NCBI GenBank assembly: GCA_021798235.1
Contig: JAJZMO010000101.1
Location: 1-17,706, forward strand
Direction: 5' to 3'
Source of the DNA: Acidobacteriota bacterium
Lineage (GTDB): Bacteria; Acidobacteriota; Terriglobia; Terriglobales; Acidobacteriaceae
DNA: 17,706 bases
Shown here: positions 7,101-14,823 of the stretch, one piece after another
Position numbering within the stretch: the first letter of the stretch is position 1
How the letters are laid out: each line of letters starts with the position of its first letter
The notes under the pieces: model-generated
Seen by the model: only the letters and a program-made list of their open reading frames with translations
Database searches by the model: none
Told to the model about the DNA's origin: nothing
Made by a program: the position numbers and the translations under genes

Positions 7101-9104
7101 ATGAGACCATCGCAATTTGACAGTTCAGTTGCATCCTTGCGTTTTGGCAGGGTGGATGCCGGCATGGATCAGGTGGAGCAGGCCATCGCTGGCTCCACGG
7201 AGTTTCTGTTCTCGTTGCAGCACCCCGATGGGTACTGGTGCGGAGAGCTGGAAGCAGATACGACGCTGGAATCCGACTATATTATGGTGCACACGCTGCT
7301 GGGCACCGGGGATCGCGGACGCATGGAACGCGCGTTGCGCGAGATTGAACGCCACCAGAACGCCGACGGCGGCTGGAGCATTTATCACGGCGGGCCGTCG
7401 AACATCAGCGCTTCGGTGAAGGCGTACTTTGCCTTCAAGCTGATGGGCTGGAGTGCGGAGCATCCTGTGTTGGTGCGGGCACGGCAGTGGATTTTGGCCC
7501 ATGGTGGCGCAACGCAGGTCAACACCTACACCAAGTTGTACCTCTGTTTCTTTGGGCAGTATGACTACGATGCAGCCCCGGCGATTCCGCCGGAGATCAT
7601 GCTATTTCCGAAGTGGTTTTATTTCAATTTGTATGAAATTTCTTCATGGTCGCGCGCGATTCTGGTGCCGCTTTCCATTGCCTACGCAAAGAAGCCATTC
7701 AAAAAGATTCCAGCCGAGCAGGGCATTGATGAGCTATTTGTCGGCGGACGCGAGAATGCAGATTTGCGTTTGCCGTGGGACAAAAACTTTTTCAGTTGGC
7801 GCAATTTCTTTTTGTTTCTCGATCGCATGACGCACGCCTTTGAGCGCGTACACATTCGTCCGCTGCGTGCGCTGGCCATCAAAAAGGCCGAGCGTTGGAT
7901 GTTGCAGCGCTTTGAAATGTCTGACGGTCTGGGTGCAATTTTTCCGGGACTTCTGAACTCCGCGATTGCCATGCGCTGCCTCGGCTATTCCTTGGACGAT
8001 CCGCAGGTGATTCGCGCGTTGGATGAGTTTGAGAAGCTCGGCATCGAAGAGCCGGCGGATGGAAAAAACAAGCCGGCAACCTTTCGAATGCAGCCCTGCG
8101 TTTCTCCCGTTTGGGATACGGCCTATGCCGTCTTTGCGCTCGGGGAGGCTGACGTGTCCAAGAAGGATCCACGGCTGTTAAAGGCTGTGGACTGGATGCT
8201 GACCAAGGAAGTTCGCCACAAGGGTGATTGGGCCGTGAAGGTGCGCAACACGGAGCCGGGCGGCTGGTACTTCGAGTTCAATAATGAGTTTTATCCCGAC
8301 GTGGATGACTCCGCGCAGGTGTTGTTGTCGCTGGACAAGGTGGAAAATCCACGGGAGCGCTACCAGTATGAAGTGGCGCAGCGGGCGATTAACTGGGTCT
8401 TCGCCATGCAGTGCAAGAACGGCGGCTGGGCCAGCTTTGACAAAGACAACGACAAGATGATCTTCCAGTTCATCCCGTTCGCGGATCATAACGCCATGCT
8501 TGATCCAGCGACGGCGGACATTACTGGCCGCGTGTTGGAGATGCTGGCCGCCTATGGCTACACGCGCAAGGATGCGCGCGTGGAGCGGGCCGTGCAATTC
8601 CTCTTCCGCGAGCAGGAGCCGGACGGAAGCTGGTTTGGCCGCTGGGGAGTCAATTATCTTTACGGCACGTTTCTGGTGCTGCGCGGCCTGGAAGCCGTTG
8701 GCGTTTGGAATCACGAACCGCAGATTCAGCAGGCGGCGGAGTGGATTCGTTGCGTGCAGAATGCCGATGGAGGCTGGGGCGAAAGCTGTGCCAGCTATGA
8801 TGATCCGGTACAGCGTGGCGTCGGCATCAGTACGCCTTCGCAGACGGCGTGGGCGATTCTGGGCCTGCTGGCCGCTGGAGATACGCGCAGCGACTCTGTG
8901 GCCAAGGGCGTACGCTGGTTGTTGCAACATCAAAATGCCGATGGCTCTTGGGATGAGAAGGAATACACGGGCACCGGCTTCCCGCGCGTCTTTTATTTGG
9001 CGTATCACTTGTACCGCAATTATTTTCCGCTGCTGGCGCTCACCACTTACCGGCGCGCGATGCAGCAGGAGCTTCCTGCGGCCCATGCAAACGCGCAGCT
9101 GTAG
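7101..9104 (+). CDS. shc: Squalene-hopene cyclase (Shc / HpnF)
   Basis: Membrane-associated class II terpene cyclase that converts squalene to hopene/hopanol. The 667 residues match the family's ~630-720. Seen: the catalytic acid motif DVDD (residues 400-403), several QW repeats (for example QNADGGWSIYHGG, QCKNGGWASFDKDND, QEPDGSWFGRWG, QNADGGWGES, QHQNADGSWDEKEYTGTGF) and the family's GELEADTTLESDYI near the N-terminus. The frame stays open far upstream into ispH, but that part has no family similarity. I use ATG 7101; a second ATG at 7164 (residue 22, MDQVEQAI) has an AGGGTGG about 10 bases upstream and is a real alternative. It follows ispH by 56 bases and precedes hpnH by 42, so co-transcription is likely. 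Confidence 0.97.
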   Translation: MRPSQFDSSVASLRFGRVDAGMDQVEQAIAGSTEFLFSLQHPDGYWCGELEADTTLESDYIMVHTLLGTGDRGRMERALREIERHQNADGGWSIYHGGPSNISASVKAYFAFKLMGWSAEHPVLVRARQWILAHGGATQVNTYTKLYLCFFGQYDYDAAPAIPPEIMLFPKWFYFNLYEISSWSRAILVPLSIAYAKKPFKKIPAEQGIDELFVGGRENADLRLPWDKNFFSWRNFFLFLDRMTHAFERVHIRPLRALAIKKAERWMLQRFEMSDGLGAIFPGLLNSAIAMRCLGYSLDDPQVIRALDEFEKLGIEEPADGKNKPATFRMQPCVSPVWDTAYAVFALGEADVSKKDPRLLKAVDWMLTKEVRHKGDWAVKVRNTEPGGWYFEFNNEFYPDVDDSAQVLLSLDKVENPRERYQYEVAQRAINWVFAMQCKNGGWASFDKDNDKMIFQFIPFADHNAMLDPATADITGRVLEMLAAYGYTRKDARVERAVQFLFREQEPDGSWFGRWGVNYLYGTFLVLRGLEAVGVWNHEPQIQQAAEWIRCVQNADGGWGESCASYDDPVQRGVGISTPSQTAWAILGLLAAGDTRSDSVAKGVRWLLQHQNADGSWDEKEYTGTGFPRVFYLAYHLYRNYFPLLALTTYRRAMQQELPAAHANAQL

Positions 9105-9146
9105 CAGCGCGTAGAATTAAGAAAGCATTCGGAGCAAACTAAGCCT

Positions 9147-10277
9147 ATGGCAGTGCCGATTTCTCAGATGTGGACCGTGGCAACTTATGTGCTCAAGCAG
9201 CGCTGGAGTGGCCGCAAACAATATCCGCTGGTGTTGATGTTGGAGCCGCTTTTTCGCTGCAACCTGGCCTGCGCTGGATGCGGCAAGATCCAATATCCTG
9301 CGCATATTTTGAAACAACAGCTGACGCCGGAGGAGTGCTTCCGCGCGGTTGAGGAATGTGGCGCGCCGATGGTTTCCATTCCCGGCGGAGAGCCGCTGCT
9401 GCATCCGCAGATTGGCGAGATTGTTGCCGGCTTGGTGGCGCGCAAAAAGTACGTTTACATGTGTACGAATGCACTGCTGCTGAAAGAAAAGATGGATCTG
9501 TTTCAGCCGAGCAAGTATTTGACCTTCTCGGTACACCTGGATGGACAGCGGGAGCATCATGATTTTTCCGTCTGCCGCGAAGGGGGCTATGACATCGCGG
9601 TGGAAAGCATCCGCGAGGCGGTGCGTCGCGGCTTTCGCGTCACGACCAACACGACACTCTTCGATGGTGCTGACCCGAACAGTGTGCGCGCCTTCTTTGA
9701 TGAGGTGATGTCGTTTGGTGTGGAAGGCATCGTGCTTTCGCCGGGATATACCTATGACAAGGCTCCCGACCAGAAGCACTTTATGGGCCGCGCGCGTTCG
9801 CGCCGCTTGTTCCGTGCGATTTTGTCGAACCGCAAGCGGAGCTGGAAATTCAACATGTCGCCGCTGTTCTTGGAATTTCTGATGGGCAAGCGCGACTACC
9901 AATGCACGCCATGGGGTTCTCCAGCCTACAACATCTTTGGCTGGCAGAAGCCATGCTACTTGTTGCAGGATGGCTATGCGGATACATTTCAAGAACTATT
10001 GCAGACGACAGACTGGGCCAACTATGGCACCGAGTCCGGCAATCCCAAGTGCGCCAACTGCATGGTGAGTTGTGGCTATGAGCCGTCCACGGTGAATCAC
10101 GCTTTTGGAACGTTGCCGGGATTTTTGGGCATGATCAAGGCCACACTTTTCAGTCGCTATGCGGACCGTGGTGCGCTCGAATTGTTGCAACAAGAGGTGC
10201 GTCCCGTGCATTCCTTTAATCCCCTGGTGCAGATTGAAACCGCACCCGCCGAGCGCATGGAAGGGCAGCACGCATGA
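9147..10277 (+). CDS. hpnH: Adenosyl-hopene transferase HpnH (radical SAM)
   Basis: Radical S-adenosylmethionine enzyme that joins the 5'-deoxyadenosyl group to the hopene side chain, producing adenosylhopane, the first step to C35 hopanoids. Of its 376 residues, the N-terminus MAVPISQMWTVATYVLKQ is family-like, and the cluster motif CNLACAGC (CX3CX2C; Cys38, Cys42, Cys45) follows LEPLFR. SIPGGEPLLHPQI gives the SAM-binding GGE motif. A C-terminal Cys-rich segment, CANCMVSCGYEPS, and the VNHAFG stretch follow. A GGAG lies about 13 bases before the ATG. The last four bases overlap the next gene (ATGA), a strong sign of translational coupling to that unknown protein. Confidence 0.95.
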   Translation: MAVPISQMWTVATYVLKQRWSGRKQYPLVLMLEPLFRCNLACAGCGKIQYPAHILKQQLTPEECFRAVEECGAPMVSIPGGEPLLHPQIGEIVAGLVARKKYVYMCTNALLLKEKMDLFQPSKYLTFSVHLDGQREHHDFSVCREGGYDIAVESIREAVRRGFRVTTNTTLFDGADPNSVRAFFDEVMSFGVEGIVLSPGYTYDKAPDQKHFMGRARSRRLFRAILSNRKRSWKFNMSPLFLEFLMGKRDYQCTPWGSPAYNIFGWQKPCYLLQDGYADTFQELLQTTDWANYGTESGNPKCANCMVSCGYEPSTVNHAFGTLPGFLGMIKATLFSRYADRGALELLQQEVRPVHSFNPLVQIETAPAERMEGQHA

Positions 10278-10696
10278 ACCAGACAGATACATTGCAGCAG
10301 CCCGTGGAAGCGCAAGAGGTTTCGCCGGGATTTGCCCATGACAACCTGGAAGGCTGGGTTCCATCGATGGCCACGCCAGAGGAAGTCTTTGACGCCATGG
10401 AAAAGGCATTTGATTTTCGCGGGGACGTGACGATCACGCTGAAGGCTGGCAGCAAGATTGAGGGCTACATTTTTGACCGCCGCGCCATGGGCAACATTTA
10501 TCAGTCCAGCGTGCGCATCATTCCCAAAGACACCAAGGAACGCATCACAATTCCATACTGCGAGATTGCATCGCTGGCCTTTACCGGGCGCGATACTGCG
10601 GCAGGAAAAGGCTGGGAAGCGTGGCTGCGCAAGTATTGGCAAAAGAAAGAAGCGGGCGAGAAAAATATCGGCATTGAGGCCGAATCGCTCGACTAG
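10274..10696 (+). CDS. Unknown protein (140 aa) translationally coupled to hpnH
   Basis: No function is known to me. The start overlaps the hpnH stop as ATGA. The N-terminal ~33 residues are polar and acidic. The middle (about 45-105) looks like a small beta barrel: FRGDVTITLKAGSKIEGYIFDRR, then SVRIIPKDTKERITIPYCEIASLAFTG, with strand lengths and a central Gly-Tyr-Ile-Phe that recall Sm-like / SH3-like folds. It ends with the striking segment GRDTAAGKGWEAWLRKYWQKK (starting at residue 105) and a charged tail. No signal peptide or membrane helix, so probably cytoplasmic. I recall related proteins near hopanoid genes in other acidobacteria, but this is unverified. Given the coupling, a partner, chaperone or scaffold for HpnH is a reasonable guess, not a finding. 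Confidence 0.85.
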   Translation: MNQTDTLQQPVEAQEVSPGFAHDNLEGWVPSMATPEEVFDAMEKAFDFRGDVTITLKAGSKIEGYIFDRRAMGNIYQSSVRIIPKDTKERITIPYCEIASLAFTGRDTAAGKGWEAWLRKYWQKKEAGEKNIGIEAESLD

Positions 10697-10746
10697 TGCT
10701 TGTTCGTATGAGTGTTCACGGTGGGGAAGGAATGTGGTGCTGACCT

Positions 10747-10786
10747 TGCCTCCCACCCAAGCCCAAAGACGGATGGAATGGGGGCA
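10747..10786 (+). repeat. Imperfect hairpin, possible remnant of an intergenic REP-like repeat
   Basis: TGCCTCCCACCCA (10747-10759) can pair, with several mismatches, with TGGAATGGGGGCA (10774-10786) across a 14-base loop. The CCCACCC ... GATGG ... GGGGCAC pattern resembles dispersed CCCACCC/GGATGGGGCACCC hairpins that I recall from acidobacterial intergenic regions. There is only one copy in this window, so repetition cannot be shown here. It has no T-run and is not a good intrinsic terminator. Confidence 0.35.
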
Positions 10787-10841
10787 CTCGAAACAGAATG
10801 GACACCCAAGATTTTTTGAACACTGGGCATACAGGGCACAG

Positions 10842-10870
10842 TTGCGGCATCTCTCGCTGATCCATACAAG
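10842..10870 (+). promoter_or_regulatory. Weak candidate promoter for hpnA and downstream genes
   Basis: TTGCGG (10842-10847), exactly 17 bases, then TACAAG (10865-10870); three and four matches to the consensus hexamers. A start near 10877 would give a leader of about 27 bases to the hpnA ATG. It is supported mainly by its position in the only long gap of the cluster. Confidence 0.3.
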
Positions 10871-10903
10871 CGTTGCAACACTGGCGCAAACAAACGGATT
10901 CCC

Positions 10904-11899
10904 ATGAAAATTTTTCTTACAGGCGCAACGGGCTTTGTCGGTGCACATGTGGCGCGTGCATTGGAAGCTCAGGGTGCGCAACTGCGACTGCTGGTACGCG
11001 CCAGCAGTCGCACAGATCATCTGCAATCGCTGCATGCGGAGCAGGTCATCGGGGATCTGCGCCAAGCGCAGGCACTGCGTCCAGCACTGGAAGGCTGCGA
11101 GGCTCTGGTGCATGTGGCTGCGGATTATCGTTTATGGGTACGCGATCCGGAAGCCATGTACGCGGCCAATGTCTACGGCACGCGCGAACTGCTGCGCGTG
11201 GCTGCGGAGGCAGGTGTGCAGCGGGTCGTGTATACCTCCAGCGTGGCTACGATGGGTTTTCGCATGGATGGAACCATCGTGGATGAAAATTCTCCAGTGA
11301 CGCTGATGGACATGATTGGCCATTACAAGCGCTCCAAATTTTTGGCTGAACAAGAGGCCGTGAATGCGGCGCGCAAAGGTCTGCATGTGGTCATTCTGAA
11401 TCCCACCACTCCGATTGGCGCCGAAGACGCCAAGCCGACGCCGACCGGTCGCATCGTGGTGGATTTTTTGCGGAGAAAATTTCCAGCCTATATGGATACC
11501 GGCTTGAATCTGGTGGATGTATCGGCCGTGGCTACAGCGCACGGGGCCGCATTGACGGTGGGTCGCTCCGGTGAGCGCTACATCCTGGGCGGAGAAAATT
11601 TAACCCTCAAGCAAATTTTGGATCGCATGGCTGCGATGACCGGACTGCCTTCCCCGAAGGCGCGCGTTCCGCACGCAGTGGCCATGGGTTTTGCTTATTT
11701 TGATGAATGGGTGAACGGACGCCTGTTGGGCCGTGAGCCGCGCGCAACCGTGGAAGCGGTGCGCATGGGGAAGAAGAAGATGTTTGCCTCCTCTTCCAAA
11801 GCGGAACAAGAATTGGGCTATCGCGCACTGCCCGTGGATGCAGCATTGCGTGCAGCGATCGACTGGTTTCGTGCGCATGGATATGCACCGAACGCATAG
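10904..11899 (+). CDS. hpnA: Hopanoid-associated sugar epimerase HpnA (extended SDR)
   Basis: NAD(P)-dependent extended short-chain dehydrogenase found in hopanoid clusters; its reaction is not settled, and it is thought to act on a sugar or side-chain unit. At 331 residues it has the usual length. Seen: the N-terminal Rossmann motif GATGFVG (7-13) right after MKIFLT, VHVAADYRLWVRDPE (about 69-83), the TSS of YTSSVATMG (111-113), and the catalytic YxxxK as YKRSK (Tyr141, Lys145). NPTTPIGAEDAKPTPTG follows, as in this subfamily. The gene follows a 207-base gap with only a weak CGGA before its ATG. It lies 10 bases before hpnG, so those two are co-expressed. Confidence 0.93.
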   Translation: MKIFLTGATGFVGAHVARALEAQGAQLRLLVRASSRTDHLQSLHAEQVIGDLRQAQALRPALEGCEALVHVAADYRLWVRDPEAMYAANVYGTRELLRVAAEAGVQRVVYTSSVATMGFRMDGTIVDENSPVTLMDMIGHYKRSKFLAEQEAVNAARKGLHVVILNPTTPIGAEDAKPTPTGRIVVDFLRRKFPAYMDTGLNLVDVSAVATAHGAALTVGRSGERYILGGENLTLKQILDRMAAMTGLPSPKARVPHAVAMGFAYFDEWVNGRLLGREPRATVEAVRMGKKKMFASSSKAEQELGYRALPVDAALRAAIDWFRAHGYAPNA

Positions 11900-11909
11900 G
11901 CAACAACCC

Positions 11910-12599
11910 ATGAAGCCAAAGATTGCCATCATCGCCGCACTGCCTCGCGAGATTGCAGAATTGGTACGCGGCTGGAAGAACGAGAGCCACTCCAAAGAAA
12001 AAATATATGTCTATACGCGCGGCCAGGCCGTGGTTGCCTGTGCCGGCATGGGGGGACAACGGGCAGCGCTGGCCACGCGCGCGGCTTTGGAACATGGCCC
12101 GTTCGTGCAGATATTTTCCGTGGGCTGGGCGGGAGCCTTGCGTGCGGAGATCGCTGCGGGCACAGTTTTGCGTCTGGCTCATGTGATCGATGCTGCGACC
12201 GGAGAAAAATTTGCCTGCACGCAGGGTAGCGGAACGCTGGTGACCGTAGCCCAGGTTGCCGACGTAGAAGCAAAGCGCATTTTAGCCGCGCGACACAATG
12301 CCCATTGCGTAGACATGGAAGCCGCCGTTGTGGCGCGCATCGCAGCAGCGCAGGGAATTGCCTTTGCAGCGATCAAGGCCGTCTCTGACGTGCTCGATGC
12401 AGAGCTGCCGCCATTGCAAGCATTCACTACGGACGATGGATGGTTCCGCGAATCAGCCTTTGCTGCGCATATTGCCGTGCGTCCGTGGCTGTGGCCGGGC
12501 GTACTGCGCATGGCGGGCAACTCCGCGCGCGCGGCGCACAATCTGTGCATGGAACTGCGTAGTATGCTGCAAGCATACGAAACGGAAGCGATGAAATAA
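11910..12599 (+). CDS. hpnG: Hopanoid-associated nucleoside phosphorylase/nucleosidase HpnG
   Basis: Removes adenine from adenosylhopane to leave (phospho)ribosylhopane, the step after HpnH. A 229-residue protein of the purine-nucleoside phosphorylase / MTA-SAH nucleosidase superfamily: IAIIAALPREI at the N-terminus, CAGMGG (44-49) for the phosphate/ribose site, VGWAGAL (71-77), VDMEAAVVARIA with the ribose-binding Met-Glu pair (136-137), and AIKAVSD ending in the purine-contacting Asp160. The frame is open further upstream, inside hpnA, but the ATG at 11910 gives the family N-terminus and leaves 10 bases after hpnA. The next gene starts 17 bases downstream. Confidence 0.92.
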   Translation: MKPKIAIIAALPREIAELVRGWKNESHSKEKIYVYTRGQAVVACAGMGGQRAALATRAALEHGPFVQIFSVGWAGALRAEIAAGTVLRLAHVIDAATGEKFACTQGSGTLVTVAQVADVEAKRILAARHNAHCVDMEAAVVARIAAAQGIAFAAIKAVSDVLDAELPPLQAFTTDDGWFRESAFAAHIAVRPWLWPGVLRMAGNSARAAHNLCMELRSMLQAYETEAMK

Positions 12600-12616
12600 A
12601 AAGGAAGCAACGGAGC

Positions 12617-13720
12617 ATGGCGACGGCATCCCCACAACAAATATCCATCGAGAACTCCATCCCCGAAACAATGCGCGCCGCTGTGTATCGCGGCGAGAAT
12701 GATGTGCGTGTGGAGACGGTGCCCGTGCCTGCGATTGCCCCCGGCGAAGTTCTGGTGCGCATTCACGCTTGTGGAATTTGTGGCACGGACCTAAAGAAAA
12801 TCCACACCGGCTCCCACAGCGCCCCGCGCATTTTTGGGCACGAGATGGCCGGAGTCATCGCGGCAGTGGGGGAGAATGTGCGCGGTTGGCAAGTCGGCGA
12901 TCGCGTGATGGCCTTCCATCATATTCCCTGTGGCGATTGCTATTACTGCCGCAAAAAAACCTTTGCCCAGTGTGCAGTGTACAAGCGTGTCGGCTGCACG
13001 GCTGGGTTTGAACCGGCTGGCGGCGGCTTTGCTGAATACATCCGCGTGATGGATTGGATTGTCGAGCGCGGCATGATTCGCATTCCAGAAGATGTGCCCT
13101 TTGAGCAGGCGATTTGGATTGAGCCAGTGAATACCTGTTTGAAAGCGGTGCGCAATTTGCAGATCGCATCGGACGAGACGGTGCTTGTAATCGGGCAGGG
13201 GCCGATTGGCATTCTGCTGGCTGCGCTGGCACAGCGGACGGATGCGAAGGTACTGACCTCGGATTTGTTTCCAGAGCGGCATCGGGTGGCCGCGCAGTTT
13301 GGTTTGCAGCACGCCATTGATGCCAGCCGGGACGATGTGGTTGCTGTGGCCAAGGCGCACACTGAAGGACGTGGAGCCGATGTGGTGATGGTGGCCGTCG
13401 CCGGTAAATCCCTGATCCGCACTGCGATGGATGCCGCCCGGCCCGGCGGGCGCGTCATGCTGTTCGCGCATACGCAGCATGAGGAGGCAATTTTTGATCC
13501 AGCGGCAGTGTGCATGGATGAAAAAGCGCTGCTGGGTTCCTACAGCGCATCGGTGGATGTGCAGCAGGAAGGCGTGCAGCTCGTTTTGCAGGGCTACCAT
13601 TCCGGATTCGATCTGACGCGCTTGATCTCGCACCGCTTCCCACTGGAGAAGGCGGCGGAGGCCATCGAATTTGCCTCGCAACCCAAGCCGGATTCACTCA
13701 AAATTGCCGTGCTGCCCTGA
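12617..13720 (+). CDS. Zinc-dependent medium-chain dehydrogenase 1 (threonine/sorbitol dehydrogenase-like)
   Basis: A 367-residue MDR-superfamily oxidoreductase; substrate unknown. Catalytic zinc ligands are visible as CGICGTD (Cys55), GHE (His75, Glu76) and IEP (Glu169). A complete structural-zinc lobe CGDCYYC-x7-C gives Cys105, 108, 111 and 119. The Rossmann motif GQGPIG is at 193-198, and the second strand ends in Asp216 (LTSDLFPERHR), the residue that normally selects NAD. About 18 residues precede the MRAAVY of the family. Ribosome-binding site AAGGAA lies about 10 bases before the ATG. Flanked by hpnG and a paralogous dehydrogenase, it is probably in the hopanoid operon; acting on the ribosyl side chain or a sugar head group is inference. 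Automatic names such as threonine dehydrogenase should not be trusted. Confidence 0.9.
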   Translation: MATASPQQISIENSIPETMRAAVYRGENDVRVETVPVPAIAPGEVLVRIHACGICGTDLKKIHTGSHSAPRIFGHEMAGVIAAVGENVRGWQVGDRVMAFHHIPCGDCYYCRKKTFAQCAVYKRVGCTAGFEPAGGGFAEYIRVMDWIVERGMIRIPEDVPFEQAIWIEPVNTCLKAVRNLQIASDETVLVIGQGPIGILLAALAQRTDAKVLTSDLFPERHRVAAQFGLQHAIDASRDDVVAVAKAHTEGRGADVVMVAVAGKSLIRTAMDAARPGGRVMLFAHTQHEEAIFDPAAVCMDEKALLGSYSASVDVQQEGVQLVLQGYHSGFDLTRLISHRFPLEKAAEAIEFASQPKPDSLKIAVLP

Positions 13721-13746
13721 TCTGCGAAAATAGAAGCAGGACAACC

Positions 13747-14820
13747 ATGCCGACTGCAACACACACCATGCTGGCCGCTGTTTTATATGGCAAGGAAGAC
13801 TTGCGCGTGGAACAGTTGCCGATGCCAGAACCAGCGGAGGGCGAGATCGTCGTGCGGGTGCGCGCGGCGTTGACCTGCGGCACGGATTTGAAAGTGTACC
13901 GGCGCGGCTACCACGCAAAAATGTTGAAGCCGCCCATTCCCTTCGGTCACGAGCTTGCGGGCGAAGTGGCTAGCGTGGGTGCGGGCGTGACGCGCTTTCG
14001 CGTGGGTGACCGCGTGGTTGCGTTAAATTCTGCACCCTGCGGAGCGTGCGATTTTTGCCGCTGGGGACAGGAAAATCTCTGCGATGATTTGCTCTTTAAC
14101 AATGGAGCGTATGCCGAATACATTCGCATTCCGGCTCGCATCGTGGAAAAGAATACGCTGCCCGTGCCTGATGCGCTCGCGTTGGAACACGCGGCCATGA
14201 CCGAACCGCTGGCCTGCGTACTGCAGGGCATGGACGAAACGGGCATTCAGCCGGGGCAACAAATCGCAGTGATTGGCGCCGGACCGATCGGGCTGATGTT
14301 TATCCACCTGGCGCATAAGATGGGTGCAGAGGTGATTGCCGTGGTGCGGCGTGCGGCGCAGGCGGAGACAGCCAGACGCTTTGGTGCAAAGCATACGGTG
14401 GAGGCGACTCCGAACATGGAGGCCGCGGATGTGATTGCTGCCGTGCGCGCACATGCGCCCATGCAGCGCGGAGCGGATGCAGTGATCGAGGCTGTGGCCA
14501 CTCCGCAAACATGGCAATGGGCTGTGGAGATGGTGCGCAAGGGGGGAGCGGTAAATTTTTTTGGCGGTTGCGCAGCGGGCACGACGGTGGAGCTGGATAC
14601 CAACCGCCTGCACTACAATAATTTGACGCTTCATGCGAGCTTTCATCACAGGCCAAGCGTGTGCAGGCGCGCCCTGGATTGGATCGCCAGCGGAGAATTG
14701 GATTGTGCTGGATTTTTGACGGCGCGCAAGCCGCTGGCAGAAATTGTGCCAGTTTTTGCGGAAATGATGAATCGCGCCGGCGATGCGGCGGCAAACATTA
14801 AGACGGTGGTGGTTCCGTAA
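13747..14820 (+). CDS. Zinc-dependent medium-chain dehydrogenase 2 (alcohol/polyol dehydrogenase-like)
   Basis: A 357-residue MDR dehydrogenase homologous to its upstream neighbour but clearly diverged; substrate unknown. Catalytic zinc ligands: LTCGTD (Cys44), GHE (His68, Glu69), TEP (Glu153). Structural zinc: CGACDFC-x7-C (Cys98, 101, 104, 112). The dinucleotide motif GAGPIG is at 177-182. The second Rossmann strand ends in Val-Arg-Arg (VVRRAAQAETARRFGA) with no acidic residue, which in this superfamily usually points to NADP(H). AGGA lies 5 bases before the ATG. It starts 26 bases after the first dehydrogenase and ends 3 bases before hpnC, so it is firmly inside the operon. An old tandem duplication is likely; a paired oxidation/reduction role is inference. 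Confidence 0.9.
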   Translation: MPTATHTMLAAVLYGKEDLRVEQLPMPEPAEGEIVVRVRAALTCGTDLKVYRRGYHAKMLKPPIPFGHELAGEVASVGAGVTRFRVGDRVVALNSAPCGACDFCRWGQENLCDDLLFNNGAYAEYIRIPARIVEKNTLPVPDALALEHAAMTEPLACVLQGMDETGIQPGQQIAVIGAGPIGLMFIHLAHKMGAEVIAVVRRAAQAETARRFGAKHTVEATPNMEAADVIAAVRAHAPMQRGADAVIEAVATPQTWQWAVEMVRKGGAVNFFGGCAAGTTVELDTNRLHYNNLTLHASFHHRPSVCRRALDWIASGELDCAGFLTARKPLAEIVPVFAEMMNRAGDAAANIKTVVVP

Positions 14821-14823
14821 ACG

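Larger units (their letters stand above)
10697..10903. other. Intergenic region between the 140-aa gene and hpnA
   Basis: This 207-base gap is the longest within the otherwise tight hopanoid cluster. It contains an imperfect CCCACCC...ATGGGGG-type hairpin in its first half and a moderate promoter-like pair in its second half. The open frames crossing it, including a 70-codon one on the minus strand, have no ribosome-binding site or recognisable protein features and were not called. Confidence 0.5.

Noticed and set aside
8178..9086. 302-codon minus-strand ORF over shc
   Set aside because: Antisense shadow of the cyclase C-terminal domain.
9117..9992. 291-codon minus-strand ORF over hpnH
   Set aside because: Antisense to the radical SAM coding frame.
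10693..10905. 70-codon minus-strand ORF in the 140-aa gene/hpnA gap
   Set aside because: No ribosome-binding site, no domain, fills an intergenic region exactly by chance; it would also start inside the hpnA start codon.
11733..11909. Upstream extension of hpnG inside hpnA
   Set aside because: Out-of-frame reading of the hpnA C-terminus; the ATG at 11910 gives the proper family N-terminus.
12791..13681. 296-codon minus-strand ORF over the first dehydrogenase
   Set aside because: Antisense to an intact zinc dehydrogenase with all metal ligands in frame.
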